Assembly (NCBI GenBank): GCA_028821395.1
Contig: JAPPGP010000005.1
Coordinates: forward strand, 1 to 32,504
Origin: Defluviicoccus sp.
GTDB taxonomy: Bacteria; Pseudomonadota; Alphaproteobacteria; MPNO01
Reading direction: 5' to 3'
DNA length: 32,504 nt
Numbering within the stretch: position 1 is the first letter of the stretch; every line of letters begins with the position of its first letter. Position numbers and translations under genes: made by a program. This document shows, in pieces, positions 8,150-16,000 of the stretch. The notes under the pieces were generated by a model. The model ran no database searches and was not told the origin of the DNA. It saw only the letters and a list, made by a program, of their open reading frames with translations.

Positions 8150-8418
8150 ACCGGCACCGCGGCGGCGCGGGCGAATCCGCCGAATTCTCGCGCGGGCAAC
8201 ACACACGCCGCGATCGGGGTGCGCAGGACCTTTTCCACGCCTTTGTCGCGTGCGGACGACCTGCGGCCCCCGAAGGCGGCGCTCAGGCTGTCCGCCGCCA
8301 GCGGAGCAGCGGCGCGGACCAGCATGTCGCGGACCACGCGGATTCGCTCTATCTCGTCCCCCGGCCACGCCGGCCTTGCGGCGGCGCCCGGGAGCGGCGC
8401 GCCGCTCGACGACGGCAC
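8146..8418 (-). pseudogene. Possible remnant of a DNA methylase C-terminus
   Basis: A 90-aa minus-strand frame contains DEIERIRVVRDMLVRAAAPL followed by AADSLSAAFGGRRSSARDKGVEKVL. This resembles, from memory, the small winged-helix end of MmeI-like class I DNA methyltransferases of alphaproteobacteria. It is preceded by a dispersed repeat and no methylase body is present, and its 3' end overlaps the DctM stop by 4 bases. It could equally be chance. It lies on the same strand as, and just beyond, the restriction genes at 8725-12258, which is the reason to note it. Confidence 0.3.
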
Positions 8419-8425
8419 CGGTTCG

Positions 8426-8555
8426 TCCTTCGATACGCTCGCCCGTCGACAGGCTCAGGGCAGGCTCTGCGTCGGGCTACTCAGGATGAGGGAATGTTGA
8501 GCAGCCCACGACCTTCCCCTCATCCTGAGTAGCGGCGAAGCGGCGTATCGAAGGA
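8426..8555. repeat. Dispersed nested inverted repeat, family B, copy 1
   Basis: Outer arms TCCTTCGATACG (8426-8437) and CGTATCGAAGGA (8544-8555). Inner arms CTACTCAGGATGAGGG (8477-8492) and CCCTCATCCTGAGTAG (8517-8532). The same nested design recurs at 12563-12677, and a half element, TCCTTCGATACGCG, is at 17157-17170. Such elements are widespread in alphaproteobacterial intergenic DNA. Their role is unknown. Confidence 0.8.
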
Positions 8556-8724
8556 CGGGTTGCCGCCCGGTTCGACACGCTCAAGACGGACCGATTCGCG
8601 CGGATTTCGGAAACGAGCTTGCGGACCGAGCAATCGGGATTGTCGACTATCGTATGGACTGTCCGGCGTTTCCCCCTATCGCCCCGGTCGGGTTGCGACG
8701 CACAGGGAAACCTCTCCACGTCCC

Positions 8725-9009
8725 TTAGGGGGCTTGAAGGCGCTCCATCTCCGCCTCGAACGCGGACTCCAGCCGTGTCGCCTCGTCCTTTGGCAACCAG
8801 TACGTCAGCTTGGAAAACACCATTCGGAGAAACGAAGCCCGGCCGTGTTCCCAGGACGACGCAGACGCCTCCGCACGCAGCTCCGCAAGAATATGGTCGA
8901 TGCGGCGGTGGACCCGATCCGGATCCGGCCGGTAGGCGGGCCCAGGCGTCGCGCCGAACAGGTCACCCTGTTCTTCGATCATCTGGCCCCCGTTTGGCTC
9001 TACCGACAT
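8725..9009 (-). CDS. Small conserved hypothetical protein next to restriction gene
   Basis: The product has the pattern DLFG near its start, then YRPDPDRVHRRIDHILAELR, and near the end YWLPKDEATRLESAFEAEME. I recall this as a conserved hypothetical of about 90-110 aa in alphaproteobacteria, often beside DNA methylase genes. That memory is not checked. From ATG 9009 it has 94 residues. An ATG at 8982 (giving MIEEQGDLFG, with a GGGGG stretch upstream) is an equally good start, and an ATG at 9054 is unlikely. It follows the type IIG gene by 69 bases on the same strand, so co-transcription is likely. The function is unknown. Candidates are a modification-linked accessory protein or an unrelated passenger. 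Confidence 0.65.
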   Translation of the reverse strand: MSVEPNGGQMIEEQGDLFGATPGPAYRPDPDRVHRRIDHILAELRAEASASSWEHGRASFLRMVFSKLTYWLPKDEATRLESAFEAEMERLQAP

Positions 9010-9078
9010 TCGTGAACCTACATATAGTATTCTGACCCGCAAGCCACCATACATATTGAGAGCGAATCCCGCCAGCGA

Positions 9079-12000
9079 CTAATCGGACTTATCCCCAATG
9101 CGGAAGGCCGCCCTGTAGGCGACGTCGATGACGACCATCTGATCAATGGTGAAGGCAAGACTGTCGGCCACCTTGCCTACGTGTCCGATCTCGTCGAGCG
9201 TCAGCCTGCGTCCCTTCCGCGACGTCAGATACTTCTTAAGCACTTGGTACCCTCCAATGTGAAACTCCCAAATGGACGGGGTTACCGGTTTGAAGCACTG
9301 CGACTGGTTGATATAGATCGCTTCCTCCTGACCCGAATATCGCACGTTTTCAATTTCGTGGCTGCCGCGACCTAGATATCCAGCCAGACCGCGTGCTACA
9401 ACATCCTGAAGCAAATGTGCTTTGACCAAAGTCCAACCTAGGCTGGAGAGATTCTCAAAGTCCTGGGCGTTTTTCGGGAAAGGGATACGAGGAAAATCTA
9501 TACGCAAATATTTCCTGAACCGCCCACGATAAGTCGATGAATGCAGTACCGAATAAATGTAGCCAAGAACCTCCTCTGAGGAATAATATTTGTCATATAA
9601 ATCCTCCATTGCCCGCAAGAACTTTTGCGAAAGGTTTTCTTCCCTGTCACCCTCAACGCCATAACGCCACATTGGAAATACATAACAAGCTTCTCTACTT
9701 TGATCGGACACCAGGCAGTCATTGGGAGGACCTTCAGCGACAAACACATGACGCCAAATATCCGTTCCAATTTGTCGTGGAACCACTAGCGAAATATTTT
9801 CCCGCTGGGCAACATTGTTTAATAGCTCCCGTCGCGGATAGTCCATAAATTCATAACCAAAGAAACAATAAGGGCTATCGAACGGTCGGTACGAACATTG
9901 CATTATCTTGTCGTTTCGTTCTCCGTCTCTGCGAAGTGCCTTTCGGGCCTCGCCAATATTCCAATCCCGATTATTCCTAAGTCTATATTTCCTTAGAAGT
10001 TCGCCATCCGACATTCGCCCATCGACCAAGTCCTTGACCCGATCCTCCATCACCGTTCGTTCAAAAGAGATGGCAAAGTGATCGCGATGCGATTGAAATC
10101 CTAGGACATCGACGTCAAACAATTGAGTTTTATCTTTACTTGAATTCAAAGTGTCTGAAATAGGCCAGCCTGCCGCGTATACGGTCCAATCTGACCAGTC
10201 GATCGGACGAAAATAATAGAATGGCGAAACACACTCCACCTCTTGCCACTCCATTTCTTGAAAATCGCAGCTTGCGACAAACTGATACTTTTCAAGCCGA
10301 GAACCCCACACTTCAGCATACCAAATTCCTTTAGGCAAACTCCTATTCTTCACCAAAAGAGAGATACATACGCCCTTTGTTATATCGAATACATTTTCAT
10401 TCTCTACATGATCCGGAGTCAATTCTCGAGGTTTTGTGCTACCATGTAGATCAAGCACGTAAATTTGATCAAATGTTCGAGTCAGGGATTGGCGCATTCC
10501 TCGAAAGGTGGGATTGTCAAGCCACGAATGGTTCGTAATAATTCCAACAATCCCTGTACCAATTTGGTCCATTTTCCATTGAGCGAACCTGATAAACTTT
10601 ACATAGTCGTCGTTCAGCCATTTGGAATTTCGTTCGCCTAGCGGTTGTTCTGCTTCAACTCCAGTCTCATCCTTTTCTCTAGTAAATTTGTATTGACCGA
10701 TCTGTTCCTTTATCCACGTTCCCTTGTTCCGAGAGTGCCCGGAATAGGGAGGATTTCCAGTTATCACAAGGACAGGCTGATCCTTGACCCGTTGGGCCGC
10801 CGCTACTTCTTCGGTGACGGCGGGCAGTAGGAGATTGCGCTGCGGCTCAATGGGCTCCAGCGTATTGGTTAAGAACACCTTCAAACGTTCATTATCGGAG
10901 AGCGGATGCCCTTTGTCTTTCAAGTATTGAGAAAGTTTCAGATGAGCGATTGTGTATGGTGCGATCAGATATTCGAAACCAAAGATATTCTCCAGAAGGT
11001 GTTCGCGAACGATAAGATCAGCGTGGCCAGAGGCTGCTCCCCCATGCTGATCGAAAATGCGCTCGAATATTTCGAGTAGAAACGTGCCGGTCCCACAGGC
11101 GAAATCCAATACGGTTACCCGGCGATGGTCTGCGAAACCGTCGTGGATATCGAACTTTTCCTTGAGAATCTCGTCGATTGCGCGAACGATGAAATTCACA
11201 ACGGGAGGCGGAGTATAATAGACCCCGCGGGCCTTACGCGTTGCTTTGTCGTACGCCTTGAGATAGTCTTCGTAGAAGTAGATGAATGGGTCGCGTTCGA
11301 AAAGGCGATGCTCTTCCTCACTCGAAGCTCTGACCCTCCGACTAATTGCCGCGCGTCCTCGGAATGAGAGGTCTTCATGGATGGCAGGCATGTTGAGGCC
11401 GTTGACAATGGACAGAACCTCTTCCACCACCCAGTGGACGTTTCGATACGCCGTCCGATCCAGCTCTGCCAGAAAGTCCACGAGCTCGCGGATGAGCGTG
11501 AACGACCCCGGTACGAATTCCCGAGCATTTTGTAATGTGACTGCTTCGGTGCCCGTGTTGATTTTTGCCAGAAACAACCCATAGGCCAGCATTTGCGCGA
11601 AGGCGTCCGCAAATTCCTTGAGAGTGAGCTCGTGGAAGACCTGGTCGCGGAATACCTGATACAAGCCATACAGCCGTCCCTGCTCTTTGGTCTTTTCCTG
11701 TCTTACCAATTCCTGTCCGAGATAATCCCGTAGCAGCCTGCTCCGGGTCGCGAGGGCCAAGGCGAGCTGCCGCGAACGATCGATACCTTCCGGTGGCGTG
11801 GAAAAGAACCCGATCAACAGTCCGGCCACCGCTTCAGCGCGATCTTCCCGCACCCTGAACCGCCGACTTTCGAGATCGGTCGCGTGGCACAGAGATTCTC
11901 GCTGCACGCCGTCCCTATTGATCCAGATGAAATGAAGGTAATCGGTCAGAAGAATGTTGTCCGAGAGGCTTTTGTATCTTTGGAGTTGGTCCGATTTGAG

Positions 12001-12258
12001 GACTTGATCGAGATTGTCGCCAACGGCCTTTGTCTCGACATATCCAAGGATCATGCCCTGTCGGGAAACCTTGAAGTCCGGAGCGCCCTTATCGGCCACT
12101 CTCTGAGGTTCCTGTTGAATTCCGATGTTTCCGTCCGCGCTATCGGCCACCGCCTTCAGCAGGTTCTCCAGGGCCGTCCGACCGGTGTGTTCGGTATGCT
12201 CGCTGAAGGGCGTCTCACAAAGGGATTTGAGATACGAATCGAAATCGGGCTGGATCAT
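9079..12258 (-). CDS. Type IIG-like restriction endonuclease / N6-adenine DNA methyltransferase
   Basis: The 1059-aa product joins nuclease and methylase. The N-terminal part has a PD-(D/E)XK pattern: PD at 60-61 (GAPDFKV) and E75-T-K77 (YVETKAVG). A helical linker follows. The N6-adenine methylase core shows motif X GVYYTPPPVVNFIV at 345-358, motif I DFACGTGTF at 385-393 and motif IV NPPY at 502-505. The C-terminal 400 residues would be the target-recognition region. The layout resembles type ISP enzymes without the helicase domain, hence type IIG-like. ATG 12258 is chosen because MIQPDFDSYLKSL begins the conserved part. The longer frame to 12531 is repeat-derived. The ribosome site is weak. 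The C-terminal half is much more AT-rich than its neighbours, suggesting transfer. No separate specificity subunit is present. Confidence 0.87.
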   Translation of the reverse strand: MIQPDFDSYLKSLCETPFSEHTEHTGRTALENLLKAVADSADGNIGIQQEPQRVADKGAPDFKVSRQGMILGYVETKAVGDNLDQVLKSDQLQRYKSLSDNILLTDYLHFIWINRDGVQRESLCHATDLESRRFRVREDRAEAVAGLLIGFFSTPPEGIDRSRQLALALATRSRLLRDYLGQELVRQEKTKEQGRLYGLYQVFRDQVFHELTLKEFADAFAQMLAYGLFLAKINTGTEAVTLQNAREFVPGSFTLIRELVDFLAELDRTAYRNVHWVVEEVLSIVNGLNMPAIHEDLSFRGRAAISRRVRASSEEEHRLFERDPFIYFYEDYLKAYDKATRKARGVYYTPPPVVNFIVRAIDEILKEKFDIHDGFADHRRVTVLDFACGTGTFLLEIFERIFDQHGGAASGHADLIVREHLLENIFGFEYLIAPYTIAHLKLSQYLKDKGHPLSDNERLKVFLTNTLEPIEPQRNLLLPAVTEEVAAAQRVKDQPVLVITGNPPYSGHSRNKGTWIKEQIGQYKFTREKDETGVEAEQPLGERNSKWLNDDYVKFIRFAQWKMDQIGTGIVGIITNHSWLDNPTFRGMRQSLTRTFDQIYVLDLHGSTKPRELTPDHVENENVFDITKGVCISLLVKNRSLPKGIWYAEVWGSRLEKYQFVASCDFQEMEWQEVECVSPFYYFRPIDWSDWTVYAAGWPISDTLNSSKDKTQLFDVDVLGFQSHRDHFAISFERTVMEDRVKDLVDGRMSDGELLRKYRLRNNRDWNIGEARKALRRDGERNDKIMQCSYRPFDSPYCFFGYEFMDYPRRELLNNVAQRENISLVVPRQIGTDIWRHVFVAEGPPNDCLVSDQSREACYVFPMWRYGVEGDREENLSQKFLRAMEDLYDKYYSSEEVLGYIYSVLHSSTYRGRFRKYLRIDFPRIPFPKNAQDFENLSSLGWTLVKAHLLQDVVARGLAGYLGRGSHEIENVRYSGQEEAIYINQSQCFKPVTPSIWEFHIGGYQVLKKYLTSRKGRRLTLDEIGHVGKVADSLAFTIDQMVVIDVAYRAAFRIGDKSD

Positions 12259-12341
12259 GGAGTCGGTGCCCCCTTCGGCGCAATGGACTGATACATGTAG
12301 CGCCCGCCAAACGAAAGCCCGAGAGACCGCAACACCGCGCG

Positions 12342-12443
12342 ATGCCGCTCGCCGCCGGGCTGGTCTGGGCGCTCGGCTGCGCCGGCAAGTTCGTCCGGCC
12401 GATCCCGGAAAAGGGGCTGGCGAGACGGCTCCGCGGCGTGCTC
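12342..12443 (+). pseudogene. Broken copy of an alpha/beta hydrolase gene segment
   Basis: The frame reads AGLVWALGCAGKFVRPIPEK followed by GLARRLRGV. This closely matches residues 178-206 (AGLVWALGCTGKFVWPIPEK then GLAKRLHRV) of the intact hydrolase at 14012-14812. Five or so residues differ and the DNA is similarly diverged, so it is a fragment of a paralogue or of a homologous gene, not a recent exact copy. Flanks on both sides lose the similarity at once: the restriction gene lies to the left and repeats to the right. Confidence 0.75.
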
Positions 12444-12506
12444 CCGCTTCGGCGCGCGCATCGCCGGCACCCCTCGCGACCCGCCGTGCGGGCGGAGGGG
12501 CTGCAT

Positions 12507-12540
12507 GGGTGCCCGGATCGAGTCCGGGCATGACGAGTGG
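12507..12540. repeat. Dispersed palindromic repeat, family A, copy 3
   Basis: GGTGCCCGGATCGAGTCCGG followed by GCATGACGAGTGGG, almost identical to the right arm at 70-101 with one base change (GATCGAG for GATCAAG). Confidence 0.7.
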
Positions 12541-12562
12541 GGGGCGGAGGGAGCGGGGCCGG

Positions 12563-12677
12563 CCCTTCGATACGCGGCTTCGCCGCTACTCAGGATGAGG
12601 AGGAAGTTTTGGGCCGCGCCACACCCCAACCTCATCCTGAGTAGCCCCGGATCGGGTCCGGGGCGCATCGAAGGACC
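12563..12677. repeat. Dispersed nested inverted repeat, family B, copy 2
   Basis: Outer CCTTCGATACG (12564-12574) pairs imperfectly with GCATCGAAGG (12665-12674). Inner arms CTACTCAGGATGAGG (12586-12600) and CCTCATCCTGAGTAG (12630-12644) are perfect. A family A type word (CCCCGGATCGGGTCCGGGG, about 12645-12663) is embedded in the right arm, so the two repeat families have merged here. Confidence 0.8.
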
Positions 12678-12752
12678 GGGCACGCCGATGGACTCGCCCC
12701 CGCCCCCGTCCTACGCTCCTCCTCCCCACACCGCCCCCGCAGGGGACACGCC

Positions 12753-14012
12753 ATGAAAATCGTCGCCTTCGCGCAGAACCAGTACCGCAAGTTCCCCGCC
12801 GACTTCGAGCGACGCCACGAGGGCACGGTGACCACGCCCTATGCGCTCGCCGAGCCGGGCGAGGTGCGGGCGGCGTTCCGCGACTATCTCGACTACATCA
12901 TGCAGGCCGCCCGGGCGGGCTTCGACGGGGTCGCCTTCACCGAGCACGCCCAGACCACCTACGACATGATCGCCAATCCGAGCCTGATCGGCTCGGCCAT
13001 CGGCTACGCCACCGAGACCGAGGGGCTGGACGTCGCGGTCTATCCGGTCGGCCGCTCGCTCGGCAAGGCGCGCGAGCCGGTCCGCGTCGCCGAGGAGTAC
13101 GCGATGATCGACTGCATCTCGGGCGGGCGGCTGATGGCCGGCTTCCCGGTCGGGCTGATGTTCGACGCGGCGATCAACAACGGCGTGCCGCCGATCGAGG
13201 TGCGCCGGCGCTACGAGGAGAATTTGCGCCTCGTCCTGCGCGCCTGGAGCGACCCGGAGCCCTTCGCCTGGAACGGCCGCTTCACCCAGCTCCCCTCGGT
13301 CAATATCTGGCCGCGCCCCTTGCAGCAGTCCTTGCCGGTGTGGATCACCGGGGTCGGCAACCCGGCGACGATGAAGCTCGCGCTGGAGAACAATTTCGGC
13401 TTCAACTATTTCGGCTGGTTCGGCAGCGAGCTCACGGCGAGCCGCGTCTTCGCTCGCTTCCGCGAGGTCGCCGACGCGGCCGGCATCGCCGCCAACCCCA
13501 ACCGGCTCGCCTTCATGGCCTCGGTCTGCGTCGGCGAGACCGACGAAGAGGCCGAGCGCGTCTTTGGCCCCCATCTCGAATACTTCTTCAACAAGGGGCC
13601 GGGCGCGACGGCCATCGGCAAGCTCGCCATACCGGGCGGCATCTCGCTGCCCGGCATCCGCTTTCTGCTGGAGGACCAGGCCGGCGATTTCGGCTTCGCG
13701 CACGAAATGCGCCACGCCGATATCGGGCGCATTCTGGAGGTGGGCGCCGCCGTCGTCGGCTCGCCCGCGACGGTCGCCGAACGGCTGGCGGGGATCGCCC
13801 GGAGCTACGGCGTCGGCAACTTGGTCGTGATGCTGAAGATGGGCTCGATGCCGCGCGATCTCGTCGCCGACAATGTCGAGCGCTTCGCCGGGAGCGTGCT
13901 GCCGCGTCTGCGCGGCGAGACCGTCGGCGAGGATCGGCCGCACCATTGGTGGCCCGAGCGCCTCGGCGGCAGCCCGCTTCCCGCCGGCGATGCGCTGCGC
14001 GGAGCCGCGTGA
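12753..14012 (+). CDS. LLM-class flavin-dependent monooxygenase
   Basis: A bacterial luciferase-like oxidoreductase of 419 aa. The opening KIVAFAQNQY, the segment GFDGVAFTEHAQTTYDM at about 53-69, the SLGKAREPVRVAEEYAMIDCISGGRLMAGFPVG run at about 108-140 and VWITGVGNPATMKLALE are those of FMN/F420-dependent TIM-barrel enzymes that hydroxylate or cleave substrates with O2 or reduced flavin. The start is an ATG after GGGGACACGCC. It is translationally coupled to the next gene: its TGA and the hydrolase ATG share one base (14012). It is the first gene of a plus-strand catabolic run. The substrate is unknown. A separate flavin reductase is not in the window. Confidence 0.9.
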   Translation: MKIVAFAQNQYRKFPADFERRHEGTVTTPYALAEPGEVRAAFRDYLDYIMQAARAGFDGVAFTEHAQTTYDMIANPSLIGSAIGYATETEGLDVAVYPVGRSLGKAREPVRVAEEYAMIDCISGGRLMAGFPVGLMFDAAINNGVPPIEVRRRYEENLRLVLRAWSDPEPFAWNGRFTQLPSVNIWPRPLQQSLPVWITGVGNPATMKLALENNFGFNYFGWFGSELTASRVFARFREVADAAGIAANPNRLAFMASVCVGETDEEAERVFGPHLEYFFNKGPGATAIGKLAIPGGISLPGIRFLLEDQAGDFGFAHEMRHADIGRILEVGAAVVGSPATVAERLAGIARSYGVGNLVVMLKMGSMPRDLVADNVERFAGSVLPRLRGETVGEDRPHHWWPERLGGSPLPAGDALRGAA

Positions 14013-14812
14013 TGGCGGAGCTTGGGGAGCGCGAAGTCGAGGTGTGGGGCAGGCGCCTCGCCATGCGCTTCAAGATTGCCGGGTCGGGCCCGCCGCTGGT
14101 CTACCTGCACCCGGCGGCGGGGCTCCATTTCGACCCGTTCCTGGAGGCGTTGAGCGCCGACTGGACGGTGATCGCGCCCGAGCATCCGGGCACCGGCGCG
14201 GGCGATTCGGAGGCGATCCACGCGGTCGACGATCTGTGGGATCTGGTGCTGGTCTACCAGGAGGCCATCGCCGGGCTCGGGCTCGACGGCCCGGTCGTCG
14301 CGATCGGCCAGTCCTTCGGCGGGATGATGGCGGCCGAGCTCGCAGCGCACGACCCCGCCTTGTTCGAGCGCCTGGTGCTGCTCGCCCCGATCGGCCTCTG
14401 GCGCGAGGACGCGCCCATCGCCAACTGGATCATGACCCCGCCGGAGGAGCTTCCGACGCTGCTCTTCAAGGACCCCGGCTGCGCCGCCGCGCAGGCGATG
14501 TTCACCCCGCCCGAGAACCCGGAAGAGGCGGTGGCGGCGACCGCCGGTCTGGTCTGGGCGCTCGGCTGCACCGGCAAGTTCGTCTGGCCGATCCCGGAGA
14601 AGGGGCTGGCGAAGCGCCTGCACCGCGTGCGCGCACCGACGCTGATCGTCTGGGGCGCCGAAGACGCGCTGATCCCGTCCGCCTACGCGCAGGAGTTCGG
14701 CGCCCGCGTCGCCGGCAGCCGGGTCGAGATCCTCCCCGATTGCGGCCACATCCCCCAGCTCGAACGGGGCGCCGAGACGCTGGCCCTGGTGCGCGGGTTT
14801 CTGGCGGGGTGA
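14012..14812 (+). CDS. Alpha/beta hydrolase
   Basis: A 266-aa cytoplasmic alpha/beta-fold hydrolase. The catalytic triad is Ser101 in GQSFGG, Asp218 in GAEDALIP and His246 in CGHIPQLE, and the oxyanion-hole region YLHPAAG is at 31-37. ATG 14012 overlaps the stop of the monooxygenase gene by one base, so both are made together and probably act on one pathway, such as hydrolysis of an ester or ring-cleavage product. The region around residues 178-206 has a second, broken copy at 12342-12443. Substrate not predictable. Confidence 0.9.
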   Translation: MAELGEREVEVWGRRLAMRFKIAGSGPPLVYLHPAAGLHFDPFLEALSADWTVIAPEHPGTGAGDSEAIHAVDDLWDLVLVYQEAIAGLGLDGPVVAIGQSFGGMMAAELAAHDPALFERLVLLAPIGLWREDAPIANWIMTPPEELPTLLFKDPGCAAAQAMFTPPENPEEAVAATAGLVWALGCTGKFVWPIPEKGLAKRLHRVRAPTLIVWGAEDALIPSAYAQEFGARVAGSRVEILPDCGHIPQLERGAETLALVRGFLAG

Positions 14813-14819
14813 GGGCGGG

Positions 14820-14916
14820 GGTGTTCCAGGCACCCACTGGCGCCGCCACCTCTCCCGGCCGGCCGACATGCGCGCGGAGGCCGCATGGGTGGCCGGAACA
14901 AGGCCGGGGTGACAAG
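14820..14916. repeat. Dispersed repeat, family A, divergent copy 4
   Basis: CACCCACTGGCGCCGCCACC at 14831-14850 resembles the flank of copies 1 and 2, and GGTGGCCGGAACAAGGCCGG followed by GGTGACAAGG (about 14888-14917) is the inverted word. It fills most of the space between the hydrolase and the Fe-S gene. Confidence 0.5.
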
Positions 14917-14983
14917 GGATGAGCCCATGGGCGACACTCTCGCCGTCCGGGCACGATCCCGCCGACGCGATGGGAGGTTGCGC

Positions 14984-15985
14984 ATGACGTCGAAACGGCG
15001 GAGGGAGAAGGCCGCGTTCGTCTCCAGCCCCGAGGTGCTGGCGCATCTGCCGGAAGTCTCGGGCAACGCCATCAACGGCTTCGGCGAGAGCGACGTCAGC
15101 CGCCCGAAGCCGGTCATGTGGCACGACCCCGAGATCCTGCCGCACGGCGAGCTGCAGAAGTGGTTCAGGGTGCAGCGCAAGCCCCCCGCCTCCGTCGAGT
15201 ACCGGCGCCAATCCATCGCCTACACCCGGGAGACGCCGCCCGACATCGCGCCGCAACGCCCCGGCTGGAGCGCCACCGAGTGGACCGCGCGGGTCAAGGA
15301 GGCCGCGCTCTCCCGTGGCGCCGACCTGGTCGGGATCGCCCGCATGAACCGGGACTGGGTGTTCGAGGGGTTCGAGGCGGATTACCGGTGGATCGTGGTG
15401 CTGGTCGTCGCCATGGACTACGACAACCTGGCGGGCGCGCCGGACGATGCCTCCGATGCCGAGGTCATGCGGCAGTACTGCCGCGGCACCGGCGCGGCCT
15501 ACAAGCTCGCCGGCTGGATGCGCGAGCACGGCTGGGACGCCAAGCCGCATGGCGGGCCGGAGGCCGGGCCGGTGCTGATGATTCCGCCCGCCATCGAGGC
15601 CGGGCTCGGCGAGCTCGGCAAGCACGGCTCGATGATCAACCGCGAGTTCGGCGCCTCGTTCCGCCTCGCCTGCGTGATGACCGACATCCCTCTGATCGCC
15701 GACCGGCCGGACCTGTTCGGCGCCGACGAGTTCTGCACCGGCTGCCGGCTCTGCACCGATGCCTGCCCGGTCGACGCGATCCATACCGAGAAGCAGCTCG
15801 TGCGGGGCGAGACCAAGTGGTACGTCGATTTCGACCAATGCATCCGCTATTTCGTCGAGCATCAGGGCTGCGCGCTCTGCCTGCCGATCTGCCCGTGGAG
15901 CCGCCCGGGCGTGGCGCCCCGGCTCGCCGAGAAGATGACGCGGCGGATCGCCCGCGGCGGCGAGACGCTGGATCCTGCGGGCTGA
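14984..15985 (+). CDS. Reductive-dehalogenase-like 4Fe-4S protein
   Basis: A 333-aa protein with two 4Fe-4S sites: CTGCRLCTDACP (Cys251, 254, 257, 261) and GCALCLPICPW (Cys296, 299, 303, with Cys286 as possible fourth ligand). The preceding GLGELGKHGSMINREFGASF (207-226) then RLACVMTDIPL is the segment that marks the RdhA/QueG corrinoid-enzyme superfamily. No twin-arginine signal or membrane helix is present, so it is probably cytoplasmic, like catabolic rather than respiratory RdhA proteins. An N-terminal part of about 90 aa precedes the recognisable domain. GGGAGG lies before ATG 14984; an earlier ATG at 14885 lies in repeat DNA. It is shorter than the fused catabolic enzymes and has no reductase domain. 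Dehalogenation is inferred. Epoxyqueuosine reductase itself is unlikely. Confidence 0.78.
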   Translation: MTSKRRREKAAFVSSPEVLAHLPEVSGNAINGFGESDVSRPKPVMWHDPEILPHGELQKWFRVQRKPPASVEYRRQSIAYTRETPPDIAPQRPGWSATEWTARVKEAALSRGADLVGIARMNRDWVFEGFEADYRWIVVLVVAMDYDNLAGAPDDASDAEVMRQYCRGTGAAYKLAGWMREHGWDAKPHGGPEAGPVLMIPPAIEAGLGELGKHGSMINREFGASFRLACVMTDIPLIADRPDLFGADEFCTGCRLCTDACPVDAIHTEKQLVRGETKWYVDFDQCIRYFVEHQGCALCLPICPWSRPGVAPRLAEKMTRRIARGGETLDPAG

Positions 15986-16000
15986 AGCGGGAGGCACAGG

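Noticed and set aside
12259..12531. Longer N-terminus for the type IIG protein
   Set aside because: The extra 91 residues come from repeat DNA and the hydrolase fragment on the opposite strand. The conserved part begins at MIQPDF.
12711..13946. Long minus-strand open frame opposite the LLM gene
   Set aside because: Composition typical of antisense frames in GC-rich genes; the plus-strand gene has clear family motifs.
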